Below are positions 36,963 through 42,828 of a DNA stretch of 64,000 nucleotides, in pieces; the stretch's first letter is position 1, and each line of letters begins with the position of its first letter. The translations under genes were made by a program, and so were the position numbers. Source of the DNA: Microglena sp. YARC (Eukaryota > Chlorophyta > Chlorophyceae > Chlamydomonadales > Chlamydomonadaceae); the NCBI GenBank assembly GCA_022414725.1, contig CM039464.1, positions 3,631,852-3,695,851 on the forward strand. The letters are read 5' to 3'. The notes under the pieces are model-generated. The model was not told where the DNA came from, searched no databases, and was given only the letters and a program-made list of their open reading frames with translations.

Positions 36963-37468
36963 CATTGCTGCTACTAGCTACTTCCCTGCTGTCTCTGGGG
37001 GCTTCTTGTTGCTCCTCATTGCTAAGATGACGTTGAGCATTGAGGTGGGTTGGAGAGGGGTGGGGGGGGGGGGGGGGGGGGGGGGGGGGAGAGATCCATT
37101 GAGAACCAACCATCCAACCAACCAACCAACCCTCCAACCATCCATCCCCTCACCCTTCCCCTCCTCCCCTCCTCCCCTCCTCCCCTCCTCCCCTCCTCCC
37201 CTCCTTCCAGGCCGATGAGGGTGACGCAACGCGTGTGTTGGGTGCCGAGGGGGGGGGCTTGGGTTCTGCTCTTGCCCAGGCTGAGCGGGCCCTGGCGGAT
37301 GGAAATCTTGCCGCCGCTGCAGATACAGTAGCTGCTGCAGTACAAGGTACCGCAGCGGCGGCTGCAGCAGAGCCGTGGCTCCAAGGGCTCCGCGCCCGCG
37401 CAGCTGCTGACCAGACCTTACAGTTGTTGCGCACCCATGCTTCAGCACTCGCTGCATCTCTCGCCTGA
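15754..37468 (+). CDS. MIC60: MICOS subunit MIC60/mitofilin, complete 7-exon gene
   Basis: Inner-membrane organiser of mitochondrial cristae junctions and core MICOS subunit. Exons: 15754-15940, 17325-17960, 20413-20585, 23160-23291, 31997-32110, 36089-36439, 37211-37468. Phases match at every junction and give 616 residues plus TGA. Residues 1-30 form an Arg-rich presequence (RLVRQIL, then TRGLSST, a plausible cleavage region). A hydrophobic span at about 70-91 (GWIGWLLPLAG...) is the inner-membrane anchor. Residues ~115-265 are Pro/Ser/Ala-rich. Exons 4-5 are predicted coiled coil (EEKQKLQ, AEKANANYQRL, RKDRLSKLDAI). Exons 6-7 match the mitofilin C-terminal domain (GGYLSHFLAKMAV; AQAERALADGNLAAAADTV). 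Length is within the family range (about 540-760). Introns total about 20 kb and consist largely of copies of the exon edges. Assignment is by domain pattern, not a search. Confidence 0.88.
15941..16740 (+). repeat. MIC60 intron 1, donor-side G/T-rich array
   Basis: About 800 bp of irregular units containing GGTAGGTTGGTATGATGGTG, which is the donor and first intron bases, plus GGGAGGTTAGGTTAGTAAG and TTGATAG. The donor itself is therefore the repeated unit. No gene. Confidence 0.85.
16765..16845 (+). repeat. Dispersed repeat shared with 42.65-42.72 kb
   Basis: GCAAGCAAACGGGCTGGCC and CTCGCGCCTCGT recur on the minus strand at 42655-42715 with the same spacing. Identity unknown. Confidence 0.6.
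16930..17324 (+). repeat. MIC60 intron 1, acceptor-side C-rich array
   Basis: Repeats of CCAACCCAACCTATCCCACC run up to the acceptor CCAACCCGCAG of exon 2. The long Pro/Thr-rich open frame here (16777-17649) is intron plus an out-of-frame reading of exon 2. Confidence 0.8.
17325..17960 (+). CDS. MIC60: MIC60 exon 2: membrane anchor and Pro-rich linker
   Basis: Acceptor CCGCAG, donor GAGAAAG/GTATGC. Encodes VPKAKGG, the transmembrane segment, WLEQVNIQDQLQGMDEAM, a ~150-residue Pro/Ala/Ser linker and NYTPVLAHANEPVTASVEK. The 3' edge is copied three times downstream. Confidence 0.85.
18035..18485 (+). repeat. Three 3'-edge copies of MIC60 exon 2
   Basis: Copies near 18053-18119, 18236-18301 and 18415-18480 of NFTPVLAHAxEPVTASVEK-coding DNA. 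The first two keep AAAG/GTATGC. The third is eroded (GACGAAGATATGTG). They are separated by AACCAAGCCAA repeats. Confidence 0.9.
18502..18695 (-). mobile_element. tRNA-derived SINE, copy 3 (subfamily B)
   Basis: Minus strand: B box GGGTTTGAACCCC, body CGCTGTCAACAGCCATGGTAG, then CTTTGTCCAGGTATAGTAGC (diagnostic of subfamily B) and tail CCACCAGGCGTTATCATTAC. Lies in MIC60 intron 2. Confidence 0.82.
18727..18890. mobile_element. hAT-like MITE family N4, copy 2
   Basis: TAGGGAACGGCAATATGAT to TATGCCGATCCCTG, with a near-perfect flanking duplication (AATATATA / AATATATC). Contains GGCAGTCTGACTAAG and many ATCATATGAT palindromes. Confidence 0.82.
18960..20412 (+). repeat. 5'-edge copies of MIC60 exon 3 (about 160-bp units)
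   Basis: Seven partial copies of the acceptor and first ~80 bases of exon 3 (CACCACCAG/GAACACTGGGTATCC...) starting near 18989, 19286, 19611, 19771, 19931, 20087 and 20248, before the intact exon. The last five are almost identical. Spacers are CCCAACTCCCAACCCA repeats. Every copy runs into the stop-containing GCTGTGTGCCTGTAGTAA, so inclusion would truncate MIC60. Confidence 0.93.
20413..20585 (+). CDS. MIC60: MIC60 exon 3
   Basis: Two bases complete a glycine; then 57 codons read TLGIQLDLSPSG, DDWAAFQSRH, ELVARAVDQATKHLQ. Acceptor CACCAG, donor TTGCAG/GTAGGG. The donor bases coincide with the terminus of an N4 MITE fragment. Confidence 0.87.
20587..20617. mobile_element. Terminal fragment of an N4 MITE at the MIC60 exon 3 donor
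   Basis: TAGGGAACGGCAATATGATA... begins one base after the exon, so the donor GTAGGG is largely supplied by the element end. Fragment truncated after about 30 bp. Confidence 0.65.
20618..20800 (+). repeat. Dispersed repeat R1 (GCGTCGC family), copy 1
   Basis: Begins GGTTCTATGTAGCGTCGC with palindrome GCGTCGCATGCGACGC, then AAAAATTGGCGGA, GGAGCGACAGGTGGCAAC, GAAGCGAGTTAGTT and GGACAAATGGGTAA. Same family as 32.45, 32.99, 45.4 and 53.03 kb. No coding frame; class unresolved. Confidence 0.75.
20815..20911 (+). repeat. 3'-edge copy of MIC60 exon 3
   Basis: TCTGATGCCGAGTTGGTGG... to CACTTGCAG/GTAGGGAAC duplicates the last ~55 bases of exon 3 including the MITE-derived donor. Confidence 0.88.
20912..21139. 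mobile_element. hAT-like MITE family N3, copy 1
   Basis: A 228-bp element CAGGGATAATTTTTTCC to AAAACAAATCCCTG with perfect duplication CACCAATG (20904-20911, 21140-21147). Interior ACTGAAATTGACTAAAATGA and GGAATAAGGATCC. Confidence 0.92.
21290..21430. repeat. Inverted and direct 3'-edge copies of MIC60 exon 3
   Basis: 21298-21335 carries the exon edge in inverted orientation (CACCTGCAAGTGCTTAGTGG). 21366-21427 is a direct copy, GAATCGGATGCCGAGTTGG... to CACTGGCAG/GTATAT. Confidence 0.82.
21495..21768. mobile_element. N4 MITE, expanded copy 3
   Basis: TAACGGCAATATGACATC to GACATGCTGGTCCCTAC, with the GGCAGTCTGAC core and flanks duplicated internally. An N2 element is inserted at its right end. 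Confidence 0.75.
21769..21983. mobile_element. hAT-like MITE family N2, copy 2
   Basis: A 215-bp element CAGGGATTGTTTTTTC to AAAAAAATCACTG, perfect duplication GTCCCTAC (21761-21768, 21984-21991). The internal GGAGGAGGCCTAAAACC matches copies at 12.6, 33.4 and 52.9 kb. Confidence 0.9.
22262..22560. repeat. G/T-rich DNA with an inverted 5'-edge copy of MIC60 exon 3
   Basis: GGGCCAGATATACCTGGGTA, CCCAGTGTTCCTGGTG at about 22427-22462 is the reverse complement of the exon 3 acceptor edge. It is preceded by TTGGGTTGGGAGTTGGG, the reverse of its upstream spacer. Poly-G runs follow. Confidence 0.75.
22583..22725. repeat. Dispersed repeat R2 (CAGTCCAGGGGTAGCC family), copy 1
   Basis: Matches R2 copies at 44.47, 44.76, 46.07, 51.3-52.1 and 60.66 kb: GGTAGGCCGAATAGGCTA, GAACTGAACCCCAAACAATT, GGGGCCCTCAGTTTGTGCTA. 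Imperfect terminal ACAGT/ACTGT inversion; no coding capacity. Confidence 0.7.
22750..23135 (+). repeat. 5'-edge copy of MIC60 exon 4 and ~75-bp G-rich repeats
   Basis: 22751-22789 repeats the exon 4 acceptor edge (CCCTACGTGCAG/AAAGAGAAGCAGGAGCTG). It is followed by (TG)n, poly-G and three near-identical units starting GTGCATTTGTGAATATAGTG. Confidence 0.85.
23160..23291 (+). CDS. MIC60: MIC60 exon 4: coiled coil
   Basis: Forty-four codons, EEKQKLQSMVDNSAKMAEET, to MKEQEVLDKE. Acceptor CCTACTTGCAG, donor AAGGAG/GTACGT, phase 0 on both sides. Rich in Glu, Lys and Ala with heptad-like spacing. An alternative donor at CAAGAG/GTATTA would shorten it by five codons in frame. Confidence 0.85.
23425..24300 (+). 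repeat. 3'-edge copies of MIC60 exon 4
   Basis: At least six units of ~100-230 bp ending (A)GTATTAGAKAAGGAG/GTARGT, e.g. 23433-23454, 23531-23654 (long, eroded copy of most of the exon), 23858-23875, 23992-24009. Spacers contain CCCCCCTATATATAGCTC. Confidence 0.88.
24394..24537. mobile_element. hAT-like MITE family N6
   Basis: A 144-bp element CAGGGTTTTTTTATAGC to TTATAAAAAAAACCTG with 8-bp duplication CTCCTGAC on both sides. The flank is itself array sequence, which weakens the duplication slightly. Confidence 0.75.
24546..29710 (+). repeat. 5.2-kb C-rich 36-bp minisatellite in MIC60 intron 4
   Basis: About 140 units near the consensus TCCACCCTGTCCACCCCTCT + CCTGACGCCCACCCCG. Variants such as GTCCAGCTTTTCCTACCCC recur every several hundred bases, indicating block (higher-order) duplication. 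The unit resembles the CCCTCCTGACCCGTACAG acceptor of exon 5. Open frames on either strand are artefacts. Confidence 0.93.
29711..31996 (+). repeat. 5'-edge copies of MIC60 exon 5
   Basis: Eight or so copies of CCTGACCYGTACAG/AACCGTGAAGTGGAGG, e.g. near 29724, 30343, 30508, 30666, 30837, 30990, 31708 and 31835. They are followed by CATCTGCCTCCTGACC, CA repeats and CTCGACCTTA. 30.3-30.9 kb is a regular ~165-bp array; 31.15-31.7 kb is a ~60-bp C-rich array. Confidence 0.9.
31997..32110 (+). CDS. MIC60: MIC60 exon 5
   Basis: Thirty-eight codons (EVKQAEHRVLMKAGDAWMHE, RKDRLSKLDAIRVQ), acceptor CCGGACAG, donor GTGCAG/GTGGGT, phase 0. Corresponds to the end of the mitofilin coiled coil. The first codons read NCAI whereas all upstream edge copies read NREV-like, so the exon copy itself has diverged. 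Confidence 0.85.
32111..32228 (+). repeat. Two 3'-edge copies of MIC60 exon 5
   Basis: Two 56-57-bp units AAGGACAGGCTGTCAAAGC, TGGATGCCATCCGTGTGCAG/GTGGGT, identical in the exon part. Confidence 0.93.
32229..32667. mobile_element. hAT-like MITE N3, long form containing repeat R1
   Basis: CAGGGATATTGTTTCTG to AAAAAATATCCCTG with perfect 8-bp duplication GTATGGTG (32221-32228, 32668-32675). The left part matches N3; about 32450-32657 is the R1 repeat (GCAGCGTCGCCTGCGACGC to GGCTTCGCCAAAA). Either R1 inserted in N3 or this is a longer relative. Confidence 0.88.
32676..33437 (+). repeat. Tandem truncated N3/R1 copies
   Basis: Three reiterations of TGGTATGGTGTCATTCGCAT + GAAG followed by N3 interior (ACTGAAATTGACTAAA). 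The second carries a full R1 block (32993-33193). The target-site sequence plus element has been tandemly duplicated with the host array. Confidence 0.82.
33438..33640. mobile_element. N2 MITE, copy 3, right end lost
   Basis: CAGGGATTTTTATTTCCGC, ATATAGCGATCGCTAG, GCTGTCCCTGGAGGAGCCC. The left end follows TCTGCAAT; the right terminus has merged with array DNA. Confidence 0.75.
33641..34390 (+). repeat. ~230-bp composite units: N2 end fused to MIC60 exon 5 edge
   Basis: Three units, each TTCCCCAAGTGCGGCGTGCG, a T-run, ATTATCTGAAAGTGGTTTTT, GGCCTTCTCCAGGGAC (N2-like right end), then AAAGGCTGTCAAAGCTGG to GTGCAG/GTGGGT (exon 5 edge). Confidence 0.85.
34391..34575 (+). repeat. ~38-bp minisatellite, five units
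   Basis: Unit GGTGTCATTCCCTGACTGCA, GGGACTGTGTTTTTCTAC. Contains the small palindrome CCCTGACTGCAGGG. Confidence 0.9.
34577..34737. mobile_element. hAT-like MITE family N1, copy 2 (inverted, one end missing)
   Basis: GCGCTTTAGCGCACTTG to CTTGGAAGTACCCTG. The opposite terminus is replaced by minisatellite; no duplication visible. Confidence 0.82.
34745..36088 (+). repeat. 5'-edge copies of MIC60 exon 6
   Basis: About nine copies of GTGGGKGCTCTGGCGCAAGC near 34788, 34924, 35069, 35173, 35270, 35409, 35531, 35688 and 35870. The last two extend ~80 bases (GCTGCCGCCCAAGCTACC...). Several are preceded by GCCATCTGTGTACAG, the end of exon 5, directly fused. C-rich and (CA)n spacers. Confidence 0.92.
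36089..36439 (+). CDS. MIC60: MIC60 exon 6: mitofilin C-terminal domain
   Basis: 117 codons, VGALAQAHDARAAAQATSHA to GGYLSHFLAKMAVSMK; acceptor CCGTGTGCAG, donor ATGAAG/GTGGGT, phase 0. The 27 bases spanning its acceptor are identical to those spanning the exon 5 donor. Confidence 0.88.
36440..37210 (+). repeat. 3'-edge copies of MIC60 exon 6 in G-rich DNA, then C-rich acceptor side
   Basis: Four copies (ends near 36585, 36730, 36897 and 37044) of CTACTAGCTACCTCCCTGCT... to AGCATGAAG/GTGGGTTGGAGA; the last two are the more diverged. They are separated by GA and poly-G runs. From 37100 the intron turns into CCAACCAACC and CTCCTCCC repeats before CTTCCAG. Confidence 0.92.
37211..37468 (+). CDS. 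MIC60: MIC60 exon 7: C-terminus
   Basis: Eighty-five codons plus TGA: ADEGDATRVL, ALAQAERALADGNLAAAADT, ARAAADQTLQLLRTHASALA. Matches the helical end of mitofilin proteins. Ala content is high (GCA/GCT/GCG mix). Confidence 0.88.
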   Translation, partial: ADEGDATRVLGAEGGGLGSALAQAERALADGNLAAAADTVAAAVQGTAAAAAAEPWLQGLRARAAADQTLQLLRTHASALAASLA

Positions 37469-37720
37469 GTGGGTTGGAAAGCTTGCCACTGCTGCAGACA
37501 CAGTAGCTGCTGCAGTGCAAGGCACCGCAGCGGCGGCTGCAGCAAGGGCTCCAAGGGCTCCGCGCCCGCGCAGCTGCTGACCAGACCTTGCAGTTGTTGT
37601 GCACCCATGCTTCAGCTCTCGCTGCATCTCTAGCCTGAGTGGGTGGGAAGTCTGACCCCCCGGACAACGCCACTGCGGGAGTTGTGCAAGGTACCGCAGT
37701 GGCGGCTGCAGCAGAGCCTA
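37469..37720 (+). repeat. Duplicated MIC60 terminal exon (one long, one short copy)
   Basis: 37484-37645 repeats the last ~165 bases including a TGA (GCTGCATCTCTAGCCTGAGT). 37665-37717 repeats a shorter segment (GTACCGCAGTGGCGGCTGCA). They lie downstream of the stop and would be 3'UTR. Confidence 0.9.
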
Positions 37721-38177
37721 ATCAGGGTTGTTCGTGGGGACTCCAACGTATGCATCATCAAACACAATCGGTTCCAAAATCTGTGAGGCAGTGGACCCCC
37801 CAGAATCTGTGTGTGTCAAACAACCAGGGTTGTTCAGGACACAGCGTCCTCCTTCGCAGACTCAACTTCGAAGGGTCTGATGCGTCGCAGGAAGCAACGC
37901 GGGGAGGATCCGTTGACCTGAAGGAAGGGTCCGTTGCGTCGCAGGACGCAGGCTATGCAATTTGTTGCGTCTAAGGCAGCAGAGCCGGGGGTTCTCCTGA
38001 AGTACCCTGGACCTGTCCATAATGATAGGGTATGTCTACTTGTCTAGCAGTTGATAGCACTCATTAGATTGGGTTAGATTGGATTGTGTTACATGTTTTT
38101 CAGCTAACTCTGGGCAGCTCACCGTCTTCCAAATCCAGGTGCTGGATTGGGTTGGGTTGTGCTGATCGCATGGCCTT

Positions 38178-38323
38178 GGTTATGATAACGCCTGGTGGGG
38201 CGTGGTGTTAAGGGAGCCCGCCGTAACCGGGTGGGGAGCGGTCTCCTACCTCAACTGGACAAGCTACCATCGCGGTTGACAACGACCTTCAACGCTAAGG
38301 GCGATCGAAGGGGGAGTCGTAGG
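38178..38323 (-). mobile_element. tRNA-derived SINE, copy 4 (subfamily A, head lost)
   Basis: TGATAACGCCTGGTGGGGCG, CAACTGGACAAGCTACCATC, GGTTGACAACGACC; breaks inside the B box at GGGGGAGTCG. Confidence 0.85.
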
Positions 38324-38558
38324 ATCGCATGGCCCTCGGTAGCCTTCAGAATGCTCGCCGTCTGCAGGGGTATTAGACACGCTTGTAAAAACACTAGGAC
38401 CCGTACATGGAAAGATGGTGCAGTGAAAATCAAAATAGTCTTAGAATAATGAATTTGTCTATTTTTCAGTCACATAGTGTAATGATGTTTTCCTCTTCGT
38501 CCCATGATGAGTTTGACAGAATGAATAGGATTGTTACACACCGTAGTATTAAATTATA

Positions 38559-38589
<31 letters not shown>

Positions 38590-38671
38590 TCGCTGCGTAC
38601 TCCGTCATAACCGCCGATGGGTCCGTTGGGTCACAGGACACAAGTACACAACGTGGGGGGGGGGGGGGGGG

Positions 38672-38818
38672 GGGGTACTACAAAGGGCGTGCGGCAGCGC
38701 GTTTATGTGCTGCCTTTTGAGCCCCACTGCACGTTTCACGCCTGTGGGCGCAGCACGCAGTTTATACGCTTTTTTGCTCTACAAAGCGCTGACCAATTTG
38801 ACACAAATTAGTACCCTG
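38672..38818. mobile_element. hAT-like MITE family N1, copy 3
   Basis: GGGTACTACAAAGGGCG to AAATTAGTACCCTG, inserted in a G-run so the duplication cannot be read. Confidence 0.82.
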
Positions 38819-38937
38819 GGGGGGGGTCTAAGAACCTTGGTAAGTTAGCCGAGCCAGCATAGCACTCAAGAGCCTTTCTACCTCCAACTTAGATGCGCAC
38901 TGCAACTAAGTCGTATATCGATGAAGCCAGGATAGAA

Positions 38938-39088
38938 AAATACCTGAGGAGGGCTGACCCTCCCCACCCCTCCCCATCCCCGCCCCCAAATGAAGTGCCC
39001 AGAATGACCTGAAATGGCTCAAAATATCGCCCTGATTCGTATGCCATTATAGCCCTATTATCAGAATAAATAGATCGGCATGAAGCAA
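38938..39088. repeat. Dispersed repeat R3, copy 1
   Basis: GGAGGGCTGACCCTCCCC, AAATGAAGTGCCCAGAATGA, CCTGAAATGGC, ATGCCATTATAGCCC. Matches 52718-52857 in the same orientation. Confidence 0.7.
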
Positions 39089-39332
39089 AAATTGGAGGCC
39101 TTGGCACCTCCTGTCTCAGTGCTAAAAGTATTTATGAGTGAGACTGCTTGGTTACGTTTTGTTATACATTCACTGCAGTGTATGAGATTGTGGAAGCTTG
39201 GGTATGAGTGGCAGTAGGTGGTTATGGTGGTGGAGAGCAGTTTGATTGCCCGGGCGGGCTGCGACATTCAAATGGTTAAGTCATCGGACCAAGTTGAAAG
39301 GTTGGTTTGGTTAGCCACATAGCATACTTGGA

Positions 39333-39376
<44 letters not shown>

Positions 39377-40238
39377 TGTAATATACACGCACGTGGGCGG
39401 GGAGGTCTGGATATGCCTCACGGACACCATGCGTGCTTCTTATCTTTAAAAAATGTCATGCCCAAATTGGGCTGCTTACTGCTTAGGTAGGGTACTTTGG
39501 CACGTGGGTGCCCCATGGGAAACACCTGGCAGCTCTACCTACAATGTATGTGTGTAGTTTTCTGTAGACGTCAGTACGTCACTGTCGGTGCATCTGTTTT
39601 CAACAGTTTTGTGATAACAATAATAGTTGCTGGAGAGCGATAGGTAAAGATTTATAACGAGTACTGCATAATACTGCATATCGGCGCGCAGACCATAGCT
39701 GGCACAGGTGCCTGTCGGCAGACGGCACGTGCCCATGACGGGACTCGGACAAGTGTGTACGTTGCCTACTCTAGAGATGACATAAAGTCAGACTATAACA
39801 ATGTGTACTCCATGCATGCCCCTAACATGCCATGTGGCTACCCAAACAAAGCTTCCAGCTTGGTCCGTTCACTTATATATTTTCAAGTTGTTGTCTAGTG
39901 GCGTGTGTGCAATGCCTTATTGCATTGCATTTGGGGCTTGAGAGAGAAGGCTCGGCTTACAAAAGGGTGGCCATGCAACATGACATTCAATATTTCAATA
40001 ATTTGTATAAGGGCCTAATTGCCGCGTCAACGACAGCTATTGACCGATCTGGTCATTCGTATCGAGCATTCGAGCCCTTGGAATTCGTCGTACCCTCGCG
40101 TCGTGCCACGTGTGCACACGGTGGAGTAAATGTCTATCTACCACTACCGGCGATCCTTCTATTTCTATTTCGTCGTAAAGCTGAAATTCTTTGCATCGTT
40201 TCTGCTCTACTTCCTCTCTTAGAAGGGCTGTGCTTGAT

Positions 40239-41291
40239 ATGAAGCAGGCACTGGTTGTCGGAACTATGTTCGGAGCAGGGGTCGGAGGTATGCTTCTTGT
40301 CTCTAGACTTCGACCGTCAATCTTTCAACGGGGCAACCGCAGCACATCAAGCTCGCGCATAACCTGCGCCAAAGCGCAAAAGGGCTCTGCCATTACTACG
40401 GGTCCGCCCAAGGTGATCGATTCGCACTTACACATCTGGGCTTCAGCGGCCGAGGCAGCATCAAAATTCCCTTACGCGGATGGCAAGACTCCAATCGACT
40501 CCCTCATCGATCGCGCCACTCCTACGGCGCTGCTAGAACAAATGAAAGATGCGCATGTGGACGGTGCACTCATTATCCAGCCCATCGACCACAAGTTCGA
40601 TCACAGCTACGTTGCTGCTGCCATCAAGGAATATCCAGACAAGTTCAAGGGGATGTGGCTGCATGATCCTAGTATGAATTCTGAGCTGGCCCTTTCTCAG
40701 CTAGAGAGCTATGTGTCCCAAGGCTTTGTTGGAGTTCGATTCAACCCCTACCTGTGGCCAGAAGGAGCTGATATGTCGGGGCCTGGTGGGGCTGGATTGG
40801 CGGTTTACAAGCGCTGCGGTGATCTGGGCCTACCAGTGGGAGTCATGTGCTTCAAGGGCTTGCACCTCCATTACGACGATATCACCCGCCTGATTGATGC
40901 CTCTCCAGAAACCCAGATGGTGCTTGATCACTTTGCCTTCACCAGCCTAGACCCGGCTGGGGACAAGGCCTTTGAGCAGCTCCTGTCTCTTGCCAAGCAC
41001 AAGAATGTGGCGGTCAAGATATCAGCCATATTCCGGGTGGCCAAGGATCAGCCCTCTTCCGGATGGCCATATCCATACGAGGGTGTTTACACCAAGAGGT
41101 TCCTCCCGCTCCTGGAGACCTTTGGTGCCCATAGGCTCATGTTTGGTACAGACTTTCCATTTGTGCTGAACGAGGGGGGGTACAAGCAAGCCGTGGAGCT
41201 GGTGAGCTCATGGGCAAGGAGCGATGAGGAACGGACAGCCATCATGTCTGGAACTGTACAGCAGCTGTTTGGCAGCTGGGGCATCTCCTAG
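40239..41291 (+). CDS. Amidohydrolase-2 family metal-dependent hydrolase, organelle-targeted
   Basis: Single intact exon, 350 residues. After a ~50-residue Arg/Ser-rich N-terminus with a hydrophobic patch (VVGTMFGAGVGGMLLV), suggesting plastid or membrane targeting, the catalytic domain starts KVIDSHLHIW. That holds the HxH metal motif of the amidohydrolase superfamily. Further family marks are QPIDHKFDHSY, GVRFNPYLWPEG, MVLDHFAFT (His) and FGTDFPF (conserved Asp). The layout resembles plant 2-pyrone-4,6-dicarboxylate-hydrolase-like proteins (TIM barrel); the substrate is unknown. An in-frame TTG at 40191 would lengthen it, but the ATG at 40239 is preferred. Intronless, unlike its neighbours, and codon use is ordinary. 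The C-terminal ~60 bases are duplicated downstream. Confidence 0.88.
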   Translation: MKQALVVGTMFGAGVGGMLLVSRLRPSIFQRGNRSTSSSRITCAKAQKGSAITTGPPKVIDSHLHIWASAAEAASKFPYADGKTPIDSLIDRATPTALLEQMKDAHVDGALIIQPIDHKFDHSYVAAAIKEYPDKFKGMWLHDPSMNSELALSQLESYVSQGFVGVRFNPYLWPEGADMSGPGGAGLAVYKRCGDLGLPVGVMCFKGLHLHYDDITRLIDASPETQMVLDHFAFTSLDPAGDKAFEQLLSLAKHKNVAVKISAIFRVAKDQPSSGWPYPYEGVYTKRFLPLLETFGAHRLMFGTDFPFVLNEGGYKQAVELVSSWARSDEERTAIMSGTVQQLFGSWGIS

Positions 41292-41415
41292 ATAGGAACA
41301 GTCAGCCTTTATGTCCGGAACTGTACAGCAGCTGTTAGGCAGCTGGGGCATCTCCTAGATAGGAACGGTCAGCCATTATGTCTGGAACTGTACGGCAGCT
41401 GTTTGGCTGCCCAGG
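41292..41415 (+). repeat. Two tandem copies of the amidohydrolase 3' end
   Basis: Copies of GGAACTGTACAGCAGCTGTT to GGGGCATCTCCTAG (65-bp period) directly after the stop; the second ends at CAGCTGTTTGGCTGCC. Confidence 0.92.
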
Positions 41416-41451
41416 TTGTAGGTGGCTCATCATAGCTTTTCTTTTCAGCTT

Positions 41452-41603
41452 TTGTTAGCAGCTTCTAGGCAGCTCCCTGATCCAGCCACTTTGCTACACC
41501 CAAATATTTGAGCTTTTGCTAGCAGCTTCTGGACAGCTTCTGTCAGCTTCAGGGAGCACTAGGTTGCATTCGGCCAGTCAGTGCAGCTGCCTAGAAGCTG
41601 CAC
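41452..41603. mobile_element. Foldback-like element related to 9.77 kb
   Basis: AGCAGCTTCTAGGCAGCTCC at the left and AGCTGCCTAGAAGCTGC at the right form inverted ends, with an internal partial copy (GCTAGCAGCTTCTGGACAGC). Confidence 0.65.
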
Positions 41604-41641
41604 AAGGTGCAAGCAACCTGTGGAGCTGGTGAGCTCATGGG

Positions 41642-42217
41642 TAGGGAACGGCAACTAATATTAGTGTTTGGAAAACTAATATTAACTAATATGATTACAG
41701 TGTCACAATAATATTAGTTTTTCAAATAAATTCGAAATTCTGGTGAGACGGCTCATCCGACTAATAATATATAATATTACTAGCATCTGAGCCCGTCGTA
41801 CCGACGGGAGGACCACCCCCGTGGCCACGTCAGCAACAGGTCAAGGAAAATTGAGATCCGAAACCACTGAAACCAAAAGCCCAACTGCCTGGGCCAAAAG
41901 GGCTAAACCATATCACGGCCATGCTACTTTATATAATAAAATATAATATTATTTATTCACTAATATTATGTAACACTAGCATTGAGCCTGTCGTACCGAC
42001 GAGAAGACCCCCGTGGCCACCTGGGCGACAGGTCAGCAAGATATGAAACCAAAAGCCCAACTGCCTGGGCCAAAAAAGCTAAACCATATCACGATCAACG
42101 CGCTATTATATTTAGGATAGCCGACCCACTCTATGGTGTCCTTAACTTCACGTCCTGTGAGTAACGGTATTACACGGATGTAACAATTTCAAGTTCAATT
42201 TCAATAGCCGACCCCTG
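41642..42217. mobile_element. hAT-like MITE family N5, long copy (576 bp)
   Basis: TAGGGAACGGCAACTAAT to AATAGCCGACCCCTG, perfect duplication CTCATGGG. Contains repeated ACTAATATTAG and an internal tandem duplication starting GAGCCYGTCGTACCGACG. Confidence 0.9.
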
Positions 42218-42232
42218 CTCATGGGTAAGGAG

Positions 42233-42356
42233 TGGGGAACGGCAAATCATTTGATTTTGAACAAAGACGAGTATGATATCATATGATGTGATGCCCCAGG
42301 CCAAAGTTACCTAGTCAGACCGCCGGCATCATATGATATCATATTGCTGACCCCTA
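42233..42356. mobile_element. hAT-like MITE family N4, copy 4
   Basis: TGGGGAACGGC to GCTGACCCCTA, 124 bp, perfect duplication GTAAGGAG (42225-42232, 42357-42364). Confidence 0.9.
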
Positions 42357-42391
42357 GTAAGGAGCAATGAGGAGCGGCCAGCCATTATATC

Positions 42392-42574
42392 TAGGGAAAG
42401 GCTAAGTTAGCTCATATTAGTGAATGCATAATATGTGTGTGATATTTAATATAATACGGGCGAGCCGTCTCACCAGAATTTTGAATTCATTTGAAAAACT
42501 AATATTATTGTGACACTTGACTAATATTAGTTAATATTAGTTTTTCAAATTATTATATTAGTTGCCGTTATCTA
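42392..42574. mobile_element. hAT-like MITE family N5, short copy
   Basis: TAGGGAAAGGCTAAG to GTTGCCGTTATCTA, 183 bp, duplication ATTATATC / ATTATGTC (7 of 8). Confidence 0.85.
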
Positions 42575-42625
42575 ATTATGTCTTGGACTAAAGAGCTGCT
42601 GTGTATCGCCTGAGGCAGCGGCAGA

Positions 42626-42796
42626 TTGGGTTGGATGAATCAATGGTTCACCTGAATACGAGGCGTGAGGTTGAGGTGGTCAGCCCGTTTGCTTGCACTG
42701 GGGGCAAACCCCAAAAGGGCAACACAAACATGATGACACTAATACACTTAGGCATGTGGCTGGATAGATAGACAGATGGATAGACAGTCTGTGTGT

Positions 42797-42828
<32 letters not shown>

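Larger units (their letters stand above)
37721..40230. other. Geneless interval
   Basis: No convincing gene. Contains a truncated SINE, an N1 MITE, repeat R3 and poly-G runs at 38562-38589, 38655-38675 and 39338-39374. The 37639-37974 frame is an extension of the duplicated MIC60 end. Confidence 0.6.
41604..42625 (+). pseudogene. Amidohydrolase 3'-end copy split by three nested MITEs
   Basis: Pieces 41604-41641, 42225-42232, 42357-42391 and 42575-42615 line up in order with the gene at 41178-41280. Junctions coincide with MITE target duplications (CTCATGGG, GTAAGGAG, ATTATRTC). Confidence 0.85.
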
